From: Phymatolithon calcareum
Taxonomy: Eukaryota > Rhodophyta > Florideophyceae > Hapalidiales
Reading direction: 5' to 3'
DNA length: 64,000 nucleotides
Assembly: GCA_977006965.1 (NCBI GenBank)
Contig: OZ345376.1
Location: 1,302,001-1,366,000 of the forward strand
Positions 9,485-19,531 of this stretch are shown here, in pieces. The translations under genes were made by a program, and so were the position numbers. Under the pieces are notes generated by a model. It did not search any database and was not told where the DNA came from. It saw only the letters and a list, made by a program, of their open reading frames with translations. Position 1 is the stretch's first letter; the number at the start of each line of letters is the position of its first letter.

Positions 9485-9945
9485 ATGTTTGCAGGCAACG
9501 TGCTCCTACAGGCCAAGAATGGGAAATGGTTACGGAGGCTATTAGTCATAGCCTTGGAGTGCGTAGACGAAATCTCTATGGCATAGAGAACAGAGCGGAT
9601 AGAACACCTAAGCCTGATTTGAAACAGAGCCAGGGCTGCGGAGGAAATCAATCCTGCCTAAGTACTTCGGATCCAGTGCTTAGATTGAGTTTATTGCACT
9701 CTAGCTCTTAATTGGGTCTAAAGTGGACAAAGAGAATGAATATGAATGAAAGAGACTCACTCGAGCTCTAGAAAGACAGAATGAGGTAAGTCGAAGTAAT
9801 TGAGAATCTGCGCTGTAACTCAAAATGATTTCTTGGGTGTTTTCAAAATAAATCAATGTATATCACTTATGCACCTCTTTGTGGGAGCTTCGCAGTTTAA
9901 CATGTCTGAAAATATTGTAAAGCGCCTCCAACTGAAGATCTCTAG
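9485..9945 (+). mobile_element. Decayed LINE 3' tail, copy 1
   Basis: The plus strand carries fragments matching ORF2 of the 2.5-5.8 kb element. There is a Leu-Leu-Val-Ile-Ala stretch matching the region after motif C. After an internal deletion there is a piece around 9645-9705 matching the ORF2 C-terminus, with many stops. It ends at about 9865 in the conserved TTTTCAAAATAAATCAA tail. About 85 bp beyond the tail is also shared with copy 2, so the two copies arose by duplication of a larger segment, not by separate insertion. Confidence 0.7.
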
Positions 9946-9974
9946 TGCATATTGGTAGATCTGTACATACATAT

Positions 9975-10195
9975 CGCTTTTGCTGCATGTGCAACAGAAC
10001 CACATCGGCATCAAGGCTTTTTGTTGCTTGTGCAACAGAATTGGCCGATAGGCCTTTTGTTGCATGTGCAACAGAACCACATCGGCATCAAGGCTTTTTG
10101 TTGCATGTGCAACAGAATCAAATTGGCCTCTAGGCCTTTTGTTGCACGTGCAACAGAACCACATCGGCATCAAGGCCTTTGTTGTATATGAGCAA
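9975..10195. repeat. Short tandem array of GTTGCA palindromes, ~40-bp period
   Basis: Five boxes about 40 bp apart (9983, 10022, 10060, 10101, 10140). Three are exact GTTGCAYGTGCAAC and two differ by one base. Each is followed by either AGAACCACATCGGCATCAAGGC or AGAATTGGCC-type text. A sixth, corrupted box follows at about 10180. Confidence 0.85.
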
Positions 10196-10880
10196 GAACT
10201 AACATCAAGAGCTGCATGCGTCATTTTCGAACTTTTCCGTTTTCTTAAGATTCTAATGCAAACGAGACATGTGAAACGCGTGGGAAAGATTAGGTTTTTA
10301 CTTAAACGCGCCAATTCTCCAGATATTTAAAGGAAAATTCAACCAGGGGAATGACTTGATTTTCCAAAGTTCACCGGAAGTGGTTTTTTTGATTTGCAAT
10401 TTAGTAAACGCCCTCAGCAACACTCATTGGACTGTAAGGGAGATGCGTTTCAGTTGCTACTATCTTCGTAGCTCTTCTCAACTAAAATTCTCGCAGGCCT
10501 GGCTGCAAACTCTCCCTCTCAACGGAAGCGGTGTGATAAGCGCACAACTCTTTTCTCCATATTGGACCACTGCAAGACAAAAAAATTGAGCGGCCACCAG
10601 AAGGCTACAGCTTTGTTATGTTTTATGATAACTAATGGACCGAGTGATTTTTTTCGATTTTGAAAAATCGATGGATTTATAGCAACAAAAGGAATGCTCA
10701 AAATAAAAAAGCTAATCTCACAGACAGAATCTCTACGCCCGGATTGGCTGAAGTCAATTTTTAACAATTTTTTGAAACTTTTATGTAAATAGCCACATGT
10801 TCCATGGGCACGAAATGACGCATGTAGCTCTAGATGTTAGTCCTTGCCCATATGCAACAGAACCGTATGCCCCTCGAAAA
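10196..10880. other. Intergenic, nothing recognised
   Basis: Short ORFs only, no convincing gene. A half palindrome occurs at about 10850. Confidence 0.4.
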
Positions 10881-11825
10881 GGAAACGTCTAAGAACAGTT
10901 AGTGCAGTTTCCCTGCTCCTACAGGCCAAGAATGTGTTGCAAAGGTTATTGGTCATAGCCTCGCACTGGAAAGACGAAAACTCTTTGCCATAGAACACAG
11001 AGCCGGAAAATAGTGAATTTCTAAAATACAAGGGGCTACCTAAACACAACTTCATGATTGTCAGAATAGAACTGCACCATGCGCGGAGACTTCCCACACG
11101 GGAATTAGTATGAACAACACTGGAGCTACCGACGATACAGCAATGTCAAAAGTACGGACTTCAGTTGGATGCATGCACAAACTTAGGCATGTTGGCGATA
11201 ATGTCAGTGGCTTCCACCCGGAAATATTCGTCAGGATATTCAAGTCGATAATTCTCCCAAACTGGGAGTATGCAACTCATCTGACCCCGATGGCAGAAGT
11301 ATGAAAGGACATTAGCTACCTCCGATAAGTGGAGCATCTCGCCAAATTATTGTATCAAGCAGAAGAAGGTGAGGTGCGAAAGAATCGACGATTAAAAGAT
11401 GTAATCCAAGTGTGGAAGAATTTCGCAGAGGATCGCTAAGTGCAAATCCCGATAGTTAAGTCGAAAGAGTTGCCGGGGGCTTTACATATATGGGATAAAA
11501 CGACGCGTTTATGATGTCAGAGAATCCCCGTGTTGAGGAAATCAATCCTGCGTGAGTACTTCGGATCCAGTGCTGAGATTGAGCTTATTACACTCCAGCG
11601 CTTACTGAAGGACAAAGAGAATGCATATTAATGCCAGAGACTCACTGCAATGTTAAAAAGATAGAATGCAGAAAGTCGACGTAATTGAGAATCTGTCCTC
11701 TAGCTCACACTGAGGTCTTGTGTGCTTTTAAAATAAATCAATTTATATCACTTATGCACCTCTTTGTGGGAGCTTCGCAGTTTAACATGTCTGAAAATAT
11801 TGTAAAGCAGCTCCATCTGAAGATG
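10881..11825 (+). mobile_element. Decayed LINE 3' tail, copy 2
   Basis: It matches ORF2 of the intact element from the region after motif C onward. One frame reads a block ending Phe-Leu-Lys-Tyr-Lys-Gly (intact copy: Ile-Leu-Lys-Tyr-Lys-Gly). After a frameshift, 11110-11304 matches Gly-Val-Thr-Asp-Asp to Trp-Glu-Tyr-Ala. The C-terminal block Glu-Tyr-Phe-Gly...Glu-Ile-Glu-Leu is at about 11547-11600. Frame changes and stops show decay. It ends in TTTTAAAATAAATCAA at about 11740 and then shares flank with copy 1 up to about 11825. Confidence 0.75.
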
Positions 11826-12192
11826 CCTATGCGGCACTACTCATACCAAATATATTAAAGGGTCGCGAGGGCAGGCGAAAAGAAGTCTCAAAGCCTTTTG
11901 TTGCATATGCAACAGATTCATACCGCTCTCAGATAACCTTCCTAAGCAACAGCTGGCACCTGTGCCTTTGCGGGTGTGAGAAAATAACTGCAAGCACTGG
12001 CATACAGGATAGGTCTTGTAACCCGTAAGCTTTCGTCGTGACCGTCTGTCATATCGAGAATCACGCTTATTCATTAATGCAATGCTAGGGCACTTTTTAC
12101 TGTAACGCTCGGAGGCGGTCTCTCGCAGTCCCCTGTGTGGATTATGATACGCTGTGAGAGAGTCTCCTGGGTCGAAAGATAGTAGGATTCCT

Positions 12193-13133
12193 GGGAGCTG
12201 CGGGAAATAGCGTTTTTTCGATGTTTTCGATGATTCAGAGTTTTTTTGATGTTGGAGCTCATCAGAATCGCGAAGCATGATGATTTGTCTTCTGATCGTT
12301 TGGAAATGTGTCCAATCAAAAAGCAGTATGCGAAGAATTTTCTTTGCAATTGTGAGGAAGTACACAATTATTCATTGGTGTAGTGAGCCAATCATTTCGA
12401 TCTATTTTAAATTTTCAAACGTTACGGAACTTGATTTACAAGCGAAACAAGCGCAAAGACAAGCGAAAAGACAAGCGCTTGTCTTTTTGCAGGTGAAACT
12501 TCAAAGCTCTGTACAGCCCCCCGAGATGTTTATATCATAATTCTTTTGGCTGTCCTTTTTAGGTTACAAGGCTACCTAAAAAGGACACCAAAAAAAATTG
12601 ACCGTCCTTCAGCCGTAGAGAGGCACGGGCGTCCTATAAAATACAAAACTACACTGATTTCGCAACAATCGCGATTTGCATGTTGAAAAGCACGGTTCGG
12701 GAAGAGATGGACGGTCCATAAAATATAGCGTGCTTTTTTCCCCTCATCCAAATCTAAAAAGCACACCGGTTTTGAACTAAATCCCGTAAGCGGTTTCAGC
12801 GCTACACGCTCTTAAAGATTTGAAAACGCTTGTAAGTCGCTTGTGTTTCGCTTGCGTTTCGCTTGTGTTTTTCAAAAACGCTTGTAAAGCGGTACAGTTG
12901 CAAAAAGGTTACGAACATGATTCGAAACCGGCCAATAAGATAATGTGTCGTGTCATTTAATTGAGCTATCATATATTCTTTTTTTGCAAAGTTTCACCTT
13001 GCAGGACTAATAATTACAGACCAATTTCGCGGAATAGGTACAAACTCCGATATCATATATCATATATCGATATCAATAACCATGGAAGTATCATGCGACA
13101 AATATCAAAAAAGGGCTGTTTCCCGAACCTCCC
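12193..13133. mobile_element. Non-autonomous TIR element (GGGAG-N-TGCGGGAAAT family)
   Basis: It starts GGGAGCTGCGGGAAATAGC and ends with the inverse GCTGTTTCCCGAACCTCCC (15 of 19 bases match as inverted repeats). There is no transposase inside, so it looks like a 941-bp MITE. The subterminal regions are packed with short AAGCGAAAC/GTTTCGCTT-type words in opposite orientations (12440-12490 and 12830-12890). The same end sequence begins or ends the elements at 15856, 16354, 17340, 19224 and 19225. I see no target duplication. Confidence 0.6.
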
Positions 13134-13179
13134 TGAAGGTAATGTTTGCGCGCTTCGATACAGAACAACGCCCTATCTT

Positions 13180-13564
13180 ATGATACATTTCTTACCTGCG
13201 CATCCTTTGGAAGCGCTTTCGCCAAGCCAACCGTACGAGCAAGACCTTTGCCTTCACATTCCCACCTTCAATACCTCGACTGTACATCTCAGCTGCGCGA
13301 ACCGGGTCCGCCGGTACCCCTTCTGCCCATTTTTTAGCAACAATCCGAGATTGTTCATTGCTATGACATTCCCCCTTCTTCAATAGCTCGACTGAACATC
13401 TCAGCTGCGCGAACCGCGTCCGCCGGCACACCATCGGCGCCATGTTGTAGCAACACTCCGAGATTGACCATTGCCGTGACATTCCCACCTTCTTCAATAG
13501 CTCGACTGTACTTCTCAGCTGCGCGAACCGGGTCCGCCGGTACACCATCTGCCCCATTATGTCG
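13180..13564 (-). pseudogene. Broken 3' continuation of the Sel1-repeat gene
   Basis: Directly after the TAG at 13565-13567 the same frame continues with two more 38-residue Sel1-like repeats. A frameshift then moves a third repeat into another frame (visible at about 13195-13330). The TAG replaces a Leu codon (TTG in other units) of the repeat consensus. The gene therefore once had about ten repeats and lost the last three. Confidence 0.75.
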
Positions 13565-15250
13565 CTACCATCCGAGCTTGTTCATTGCCATGACATTCCC
13601 ACCTTCTTCAATAGCTCGACTGTACATCTCAGCTGCGCGAACCGGGTCCGCCGGTACACCTTCTGCCCCAGTTTCTAGTAACAATCCGAGATTGTTCATT
13701 GCCGTGACATTCCCACCTTCTTCAATAGCTCGACAGTACATCTCAGCTGCGCGAACCGGGTCCGCCGGTACACCTTCTGCCCCAGTTTCTAGCAACAATC
13801 CGAGATTGACCATTGCCATCACATTCCCACCTTCTTCAATAGCTCGACTGTATATCTCAGCTGCGCGAACCGTGTCCGCCGGTACACCATCTGCCCCATT
13901 TTGTAGCAAAAATCCGAGATAGACCATTGCATCCACATTCCCACCTTCTTCAATAGCTCGACTGAACATCTCCGCTGCGCGAACCGGGTCCGCCGGTACA
14001 CCTTCTGCCCCATTTCGTAGCAACCATCCGAGATTGACCATTGCATCCACATTCCCACCTTCTTCAATAGCTCGACTGAACATCTCCGCTGCGCGAACCG
14101 GGTCCGCTGGTACACCTTCTGCCCCATTTTGTAGCAACCATCCGAGATTGACCATTGCATCCACATTCCCACCTTCTTCAATAGCTCGACTGAACATCTC
14201 GGCTGCGCGAACCGGGTCCGCCGGTACACCTTCTGCCCCATTTCGTAGCAACCGTCCGAGATTGACCATTGCCATCACATCCCCACCTTCAATAGCTCGA
14301 CTGTACATTTCAGCTGCGCGAAACGGGTCCGCCCATGCACCTTCTGCCCCATCTTCTTGAATGGCTCCATCGGGGACATCCAGATCGAACGCCACGATAT
14401 CTTCTCTCTTTCCCTCCTTCATATTTCGCACTTCTGTTGATCTCTGTGACTTCTTCGACTTCTGCTCCTGCTCACTGAGTGCTTGCTCCAGTGCGCTGAT
14501 TCGCTTTTCATAGGCAAGCTTTCGTAGCTCATAGTCTGCAATCATTTCCCTAAATTCTTCTCCCGTAGCATTCTCGATTTTGCTGACGCGATCCTCCGCA
14601 GCCTCCAGCAGCTTTTCCAAGTTCTGCGCTTCAACGCTAGAAACCACCGTGTGCAATGGCTTCGTCACGGGAAGACCATGGAGTAGGACGTTCAACTTCT
14701 TCGTCATATGGCATTCGTCTTTTGCTCCGAGAAGAGAGCTTTCCATTGGCACGTAGCACCAGTAGCTTGTGTGCCGATCATCCGTCAATTGTTTTCGCAT
14801 TCGGCATTCCGTTTCCGTGTTTCGTAACAACGCCTCAACACTCTCTTCCATCTTGTTCACTATTACCCCGAACCGGTCGTTCGTGTCCACCGAAATAGCA
14901 TTCAGTACCAGCTTTATCGTGAGCGTGTCGCTTCTTCTCACTTGGCCGCAATCCAAAGCGACAACGAACGCAATCTTGAGTGCCACATTTTCGGAGAGTA
15001 ACTTGTCCAGCTCTTCGCCCGCTTGCTTCCTTCTCGTAAAATCGCAAAGACCCGGAGTGTCGTACAGCGTCAAGTTCCCCACCTGATATGCTTGGAGAAC
15101 TTCTGTCAAACCTTCACAGACGCTGGGCCCACTTCTAAACTGTGCACTTCCGGCGAGTCCGTTGAGGAGAGTGCTTTTTCCAGCCCCCGGGTTTCCGACA
15201 AATGCAATCGCTGGCCGGTGGGCACAGGAGGTCGACGTGGCTTCGCTCAT
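13565..15250 (-). CDS. GTPase - coiled coil - Sel1-like repeat protein
   Basis: 561 residues. The N-terminal ~200 form a P-loop GTPase: Gly-Asn-Pro-Gly-Ala-Gly-Lys-Ser at 19-26, Asp-Thr-Pro-Gly at 64-67, Asn-Lys-Met-Glu at 132-135. This is the order and spacing of AIG1/GIMAP-like or septin-like (TRAFAC) GTPases. Residues about 215-285 are Glu/Lys/Leu-rich and probably coiled coil. From about 310 to the end lie seven ~38-residue repeats of the form (A/D)-E-G-V-P-A-D-P-V-R-A-A-E-M-x-S-R-A-I-E, the Sel1-like helical repeat class. The repeats are almost identical at DNA level (114-bp period). The architecture of a nucleotide switch, a coiled coil and a recognition-type solenoid suggests a sensor or scaffold; function unproven. 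The current stop lies inside a repeat, so the protein is shortened relative to its ancestor. No transmembrane segment is seen. Confidence 0.82.
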   Translation of the reverse strand: MSEATSTSCAHRPAIAFVGNPGAGKSTLLNGLAGSAQFRSGPSVCEGLTEVLQAYQVGNLTLYDTPGLCDFTRRKQAGEELDKLLSENVALKIAFVVALDCGQVRRSDTLTIKLVLNAISVDTNDRFGVIVNKMEESVEALLRNTETECRMRKQLTDDRHTSYWCYVPMESSLLGAKDECHMTKKLNVLLHGLPVTKPLHTVVSSVEAQNLEKLLEAAEDRVSKIENATGEEFREMIADYELRKLAYEKRISALEQALSEQEQKSKKSQRSTEVRNMKEGKREDIVAFDLDVPDGAIQEDGAEGAWADPFRAAEMYSRAIEGGDVMAMVNLGRLLRNGAEGVPADPVRAAEMFSRAIEEGGNVDAMVNLGWLLQNGAEGVPADPVRAAEMFSRAIEEGGNVDAMVNLGWLLRNGAEGVPADPVRAAEMFSRAIEEGGNVDAMVYLGFLLQNGADGVPADTVRAAEIYSRAIEEGGNVMAMVNLGLLLETGAEGVPADPVRAAEMYCRAIEEGGNVTAMNNLGLLLETGAEGVPADPVRAAEMYSRAIEEGGNVMAMNKLGW

Positions 15251-15378
15251 TGCTACTAGGACCTTGATGGAGGATAAACGTTGATTACCGTTTCACCCTG
15301 CATGTGGGAGGACTGATGAAAGAGTAGTGGTGCGGGTCGCTTCGTTGCAGGTGCACCTCTTATGCGCTTTGCAAAATA

Positions 15379-15776
15379 CAGTCAGACCTCGATAACTGGA
15401 ACCTCTTTTTTAGAATAACCTCGGTTAGCAGCATAATCGAGTGCTCCACGAATACCGTATCCGCCTAAATTTAACGAAAATTAAATGATTCTAGAATATT
15501 TGATAGGAGCATTACTTCATGTTCGAGGTCACGGGGCATACCTTAAATTTTGTTATAATTTTGTTTAGCGTACACGGAGCATAACCTCACTCGTAGAATA
15601 CTGTAAGTACTTTTCATGTTTCTCCTGCCATTGGCATACAGTACAGTAGAATGTGGCTACTGTTCGGCGCACGTGTGATCCAAAACTTATGATTCAAAAT
15701 TCGACTTGAGAATAACCTCGATTTTGAGAATATTGGACCATTCCACATTGCCCATGCATTTATCGAGGTCTGACTG
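15379..15776. mobile_element. pogo/Tigger-type MITE, TA target duplication
   Basis: The 17-bp terminal inverted repeat CAGTCAGACCTCGATAA opens at 15379 and its inverse closes at 15776. TA dinucleotides flank it (15377-15378, 15777-15778). The CAGT-start and the ACCTCGATAA text are those of pogo/Tigger elements of the Tc1/mariner superfamily. It is 398 bp with no coding capacity, so non-autonomous. Confidence 0.85.
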
Positions 15777-15855
15777 TAAAGGTCAACAACGCACATACGA
15801 CAGTATGATAAATTGGCCGATGATTGGCTTTCTACTCTGCTCGATGTGCAGTACC

Positions 15856-16353
15856 AGGGAGTTGCGGGAAATCTCGTTTTTGGGTCTTCTATGTAAAATA
15901 GAAAAAATTGCGGTCACCGTGAGAAGCACTCTTCTTGGGAGTGCCAAATCATCATCATCATGATTGTGGCCCAGGTCTTTCCACGTTTTTTCTGTGCTTC
16001 TAACAACGCAGCGTAGATGATTGAGGCCCAGTTCTTCCCACGTTTTTTCTGTGCTTCTAACAACGCAGCGTACAGTATCACACAGTAAAATTTTGCCACG
16101 GTCTGCAGCACGGAACATCATGTTCCGTGCTCCACACCGTGGCACCGCACGCAGCTTCGGCACTTGGTCTTGCGGAAGAGCGAAGCATCCAAAACCCGTG
16201 CCAGTTTTGTTCTGATGCATTCGCGTTGCAATCATATGCACCCCCAACTCGAAGATTACGAATCGGTGCGAACACGCATGTACATGGGAGCACGGCAACA
16301 TTTTGGCCCGATAGTTATTTAGTTGATTTGGGCCAAAATGGTGCCGTGCTCCC
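15856..16353. repeat. Element end, 58-bp tandem pair and two hairpins
   Basis: 15856-15960 is a piece of the GGGAGTTGCGGGAAAT family, nearly identical to 19225-19320 and in the same orientation. At 15962-16074 a ~58-bp unit (landmark CCACGTTTTTTCTGTGCTTC) is present twice. At about 16096-16143 is a near-perfect 24-bp-arm palindrome centred on CATCATG. At 16287-16353 GGGAGCACGGCAACATTTTG pairs with its inverse around a short loop. Confidence 0.75.
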
Positions 16354-17340
16354 CCGGAGAATGCGGGAAATACCAATATTTCGATACTTCGGAAGAAACG
16401 GACCATGCTCAACGACTTATAGAGACTATACGGAAAAAAACAGGCACATGTGCCCAATAGGGTTGCAGTTCAATTAGTTTCAAATTAACGATCCATATGA
16501 TACACCATATTGTGTTTTATAATTGTTTTCTGATTCATATGCACATGCCGTGCATTATTATCGTCAGCTACGTAGTGGATTCGTGCGTTACGGAACTAAA
16601 CGGCTACCCGTGAAATTTGCCAAGCGAAAGTTTCGTTTAACTTTCGCGTTGACAAAACAGGTGATCGAAAGTTTCGATTTCCTGTTCTTATCGAGGCAAT
16701 ACTTCCTAAAAGGACAGTCGCAATTCCTTCTTTCTTAGCACAAATTTCCTCTTCAGTATTGGAACTACAAAGTTTCGCTAACAAAATTTTAAAACTTCCG
16801 CTCCTTCCCAGCGAAATTTGCAAACGAAAGTCGAAAGTTTCGCCAAAAACGCGAAAGTTTCGATTTCTAGGAGCAAGTTTCGCAGGAAGAATGTGGGACA
16901 TTTTTGGATTTTTTCATATCAATGGCAAGATCTCGTTCAGGTCTACAAAGTTTCGCTAAGGAATTGAAATATAGACAAACTGCAAACAGAATCTGGCCAA
17001 TGAGAATTCGGCTACTGCGAAAGTTTCGATTTTGGCACGTTTCATGACACGTGTTCTCATCGAAAGTTTCGCAAAAGTTTCGAAAAGTTTCGCTTGGGAA
17101 ATCCAGATCCGTAACTTTGCGTATCATACGTATGATAGTTTTGCAAATGGATACGTTGCTTCTGCCGAAGTGTCAGCAATAGTCTTCCATGCCTATGCAT
17201 GGTCCAAGCGTGTAAGCTTGTTTCAAATGGACAATCAATGATTAAAAATCTAACCGTGATATCAACAGGTCGATAAAAATTCGTCAACTGTGTTAAAAAG
17301 TTGAAAATGAGAAAAATCGCTATTTCCCGCACTCTCCCGG
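16354..17340. mobile_element. MITE copy forming left arm of large inverted repeat
   Basis: It starts CCGGAGAATGCGGGAAATA and ends with the inverse of CCGGGAGAGTGCGGGAAATA, giving ~19-bp TIRs. The interior carries about eleven GAAAGTTTCG or AAGTTTCGC words. 16357-17320 is the inverted twin of 18260-19224, and identity is high enough that even the shadow ORFs match residue by residue with few changes. Confidence 0.85.
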
Positions 17341-18259
17341 TGGTCGATCAAGCAACTTCACGAATCGCCATCATGCACGAGAAAGCGAATATGAAGACGG
17401 TATACAGTAACATTCGTCGATATTATTAGAAATCTAGAGCGCGGTCCACCCCTCCTAAAAAATTCTAATCCAGATTTCATTCACATGGTTGCAACAGGGG
17501 AAAGCTAGACGGGGACAAACGCAGAGAGGCTCATGCCGCATTTTCGGGACAGCCTTGTTTCGAGTTCGTATGAAACGAAAATGGCGAATTGGAAACGTTT
17601 CAATTGAGAGCTCGCGCAATAGGAAAATTGCTGGGGGTTGCAGGAAAATTCGAAATATCGAATAATTTGGTACCATTGATGAACAAAAATTTAAAGGCAA
17701 GTGTGCCAGTATTTGCGTTTGGGGCTCGCTCTTTTCATAATGAAAACACAAATTTTCAGTCATCATCATGATCATTGCTTTGCATAATAAAGACATTTTT
17801 TCATGAAGCAGTTTAGTCAGCTGCTTCAATTCGGAGGTATTGAAATGCACGCAAGCTGTAATTTAACACTGTGTCCTTTTTGGACAGAGAAATGATACGT
17901 ATTTCCAGTCAGATGCAGTGATGTTCCAACTTAGGCATGCGTCAGTGCATTCCGACATTCTATTGCACAATTGCTTGGTTGTTAACCCACTGAATAGACT
18001 TAATCGTTCAATAGAGCAAAAATTCGGCAAACGTTCGGCGACCGTTCGGCTGTTTTGTAGCTGAATTTCTAATTTGTCAATTTTTAATGAGCTCCCACTC
18101 GTGAGTTCGCGTGACAGCCGAACAGTTTACTGCGCAACTTTGTCACGCATAGCTTGTAGAACATACTACGTCACAGCGATCTGGAAAATGTTCATGCTTT
18201 CCATAAAATTCGGTAGGTAAAATTTCGAAAAATCGCTGAATTGCCGAACGTTCGGCAAC
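17341..18259. other. Spacer between the two arms
   Basis: About 0.92 kb between the inverted arms, with no gene recognised. Near its right edge it holds several CGTTCGGC words (18018-18055) and a perfect 18-bp palindrome TTGCCGAACGTTCGGCAA at 18241-18258. These may be the ends of a further small element that replaced the inner TIR of the right arm. Confidence 0.5.
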
Positions 18260-19224
18260 GCGATTTTTCTCATTTTCAACTTTTTAACACAGTTGACGAA
18301 TTTTTATCGACCTGTTGATATCACGGTTAGATTTTTAATCATCGATTGTCGATTTGAAACAAACTTACACGCTTGGACCATGCATAGGCATGGAAGACTA
18401 TTGCTGACACTTCGGCAGAAGCAACGTATCCATTTGCAAAACTATCATACGTATGATACGCAAAGTTACGGATCTGGATTTCCCAAGCGAAACTTTGCGA
18501 AACTTTTGCGAAACTTTCGATGAGAACACGTGTCATGAAACGTGCCAAAATCGAAACTTTCGCAGTAGGCAAATTCTCATTGGCCAGATTCTGTTTGTAG
18601 TTTGTCTATATTTCAATTCCTTAGCGAAACTTTGTAGGCCTGAACGAGATCTTGCCATTGATATGAAAAAATCCAAAAATGTCCCACATTCTTCCTGCGA
18701 AACTTGCTCCTAGAAATCGAAACTTTCCCGTTTTTGGCGAAACTTTCGACTTTCGCTTGCAAATTTCGCTGGGAAGGAGCGGAAGTTTTAAAATTTTGTT
18801 AGCGAAACTTTGTAGTTCCAATACTGAAGAGGAAATTTGTGCTAAGAAAGAAGGAATTGCGACTGTCCTTTTAGGAAGTTTTGCCTCGATAAGAACAGGA
18901 AATCGAAACTTTCGATCACCTGTTTGGTCAACGCGAAAGTTAAACGAAACTTTCGCTTGGCAAATTTCACGGGTAGCCGTTTAGTTCCGTAACGCACGAA
19001 TCCACTACGTAGCTGACGATAATAATGCACGGCACGTGCATATGAATCAGAAAACAATTATAAAACACAATATGGTGTATCATATGGATCGTTAATTTGA
19101 AACTAACTGAACTGCTACCCTATTGGGCACATGTGCCTGTTTTTTTCCGTATAGTCTCTATAAGTCGTTGAGCATGGTCTGTTTCTTCCGAAGTATCGAA
19201 ATATTGGCATTTCCCGCATTCTCC
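18260..19224. mobile_element. MITE copy forming right arm of large inverted repeat
   Basis: Inverse complement of 16357-17320. Its outer end ATTTCCCGCATTCTCC is intact. The inner end lacks the TIR and is joined to a TTCGGCAA palindrome. One base after the outer end, a new element end (AGGGAGTTGCGGGAAAT) begins, pointing away. Confidence 0.85.
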
Positions 19225-19330
19225 AGGGAGTTGCGGGAAATCTCGTTTTTGGGTCCTATACTGTATGTAAAATAGAAAAAATTGGGCTCATCGTGAGAAG
19301 CACACTTCTTGGGAATTTTTACTGCGTGAT
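19225..19330. repeat. Fragment of the same TIR family, abutting the right arm
   Basis: It starts AGGGAGTTGCGGGAAATCTC and matches 15856-15960 in direct orientation. The two ends therefore flank the foldback like a long direct repeat about 3.37 kb apart. Confidence 0.7.
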
Positions 19331-19531
19331 TCTCTGCGTTGTTAGGAGTAGGGATGAGCATCAACAAGATTCTGAAGTCTGATTCCACTTTTCATATCTC
19401 GGTTTCCGACAAGCCGCTCATGGGGTACATGTTTCCTGAGACGGTATCCGGAAACCTTGGCCGATCTGCCGCGCTGATGTAACTACCAGTTCTCCGGTGC
19501 GCGACGCACGGCACGATGCGCCGGACGGAAT

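Noticed and set aside
9952-10330. ORFs rich in Cys-Ala-Thr-Glu repeats
   Set aside because: Produced by the 40-bp palindrome array in successive frames.
13464-14360. Plus-strand Ser/Ala-rich repeat ORFs
   Set aside because: Antisense of the Sel1-repeat gene, which has a GTPase domain in the same frame.
16523-19057. Mirror-image ORFs on both arms of the inverted repeat
   Set aside because: They come from GAAAGTTTCG-rich DNA, have no start context or domain, and exist only because the arms are copies.
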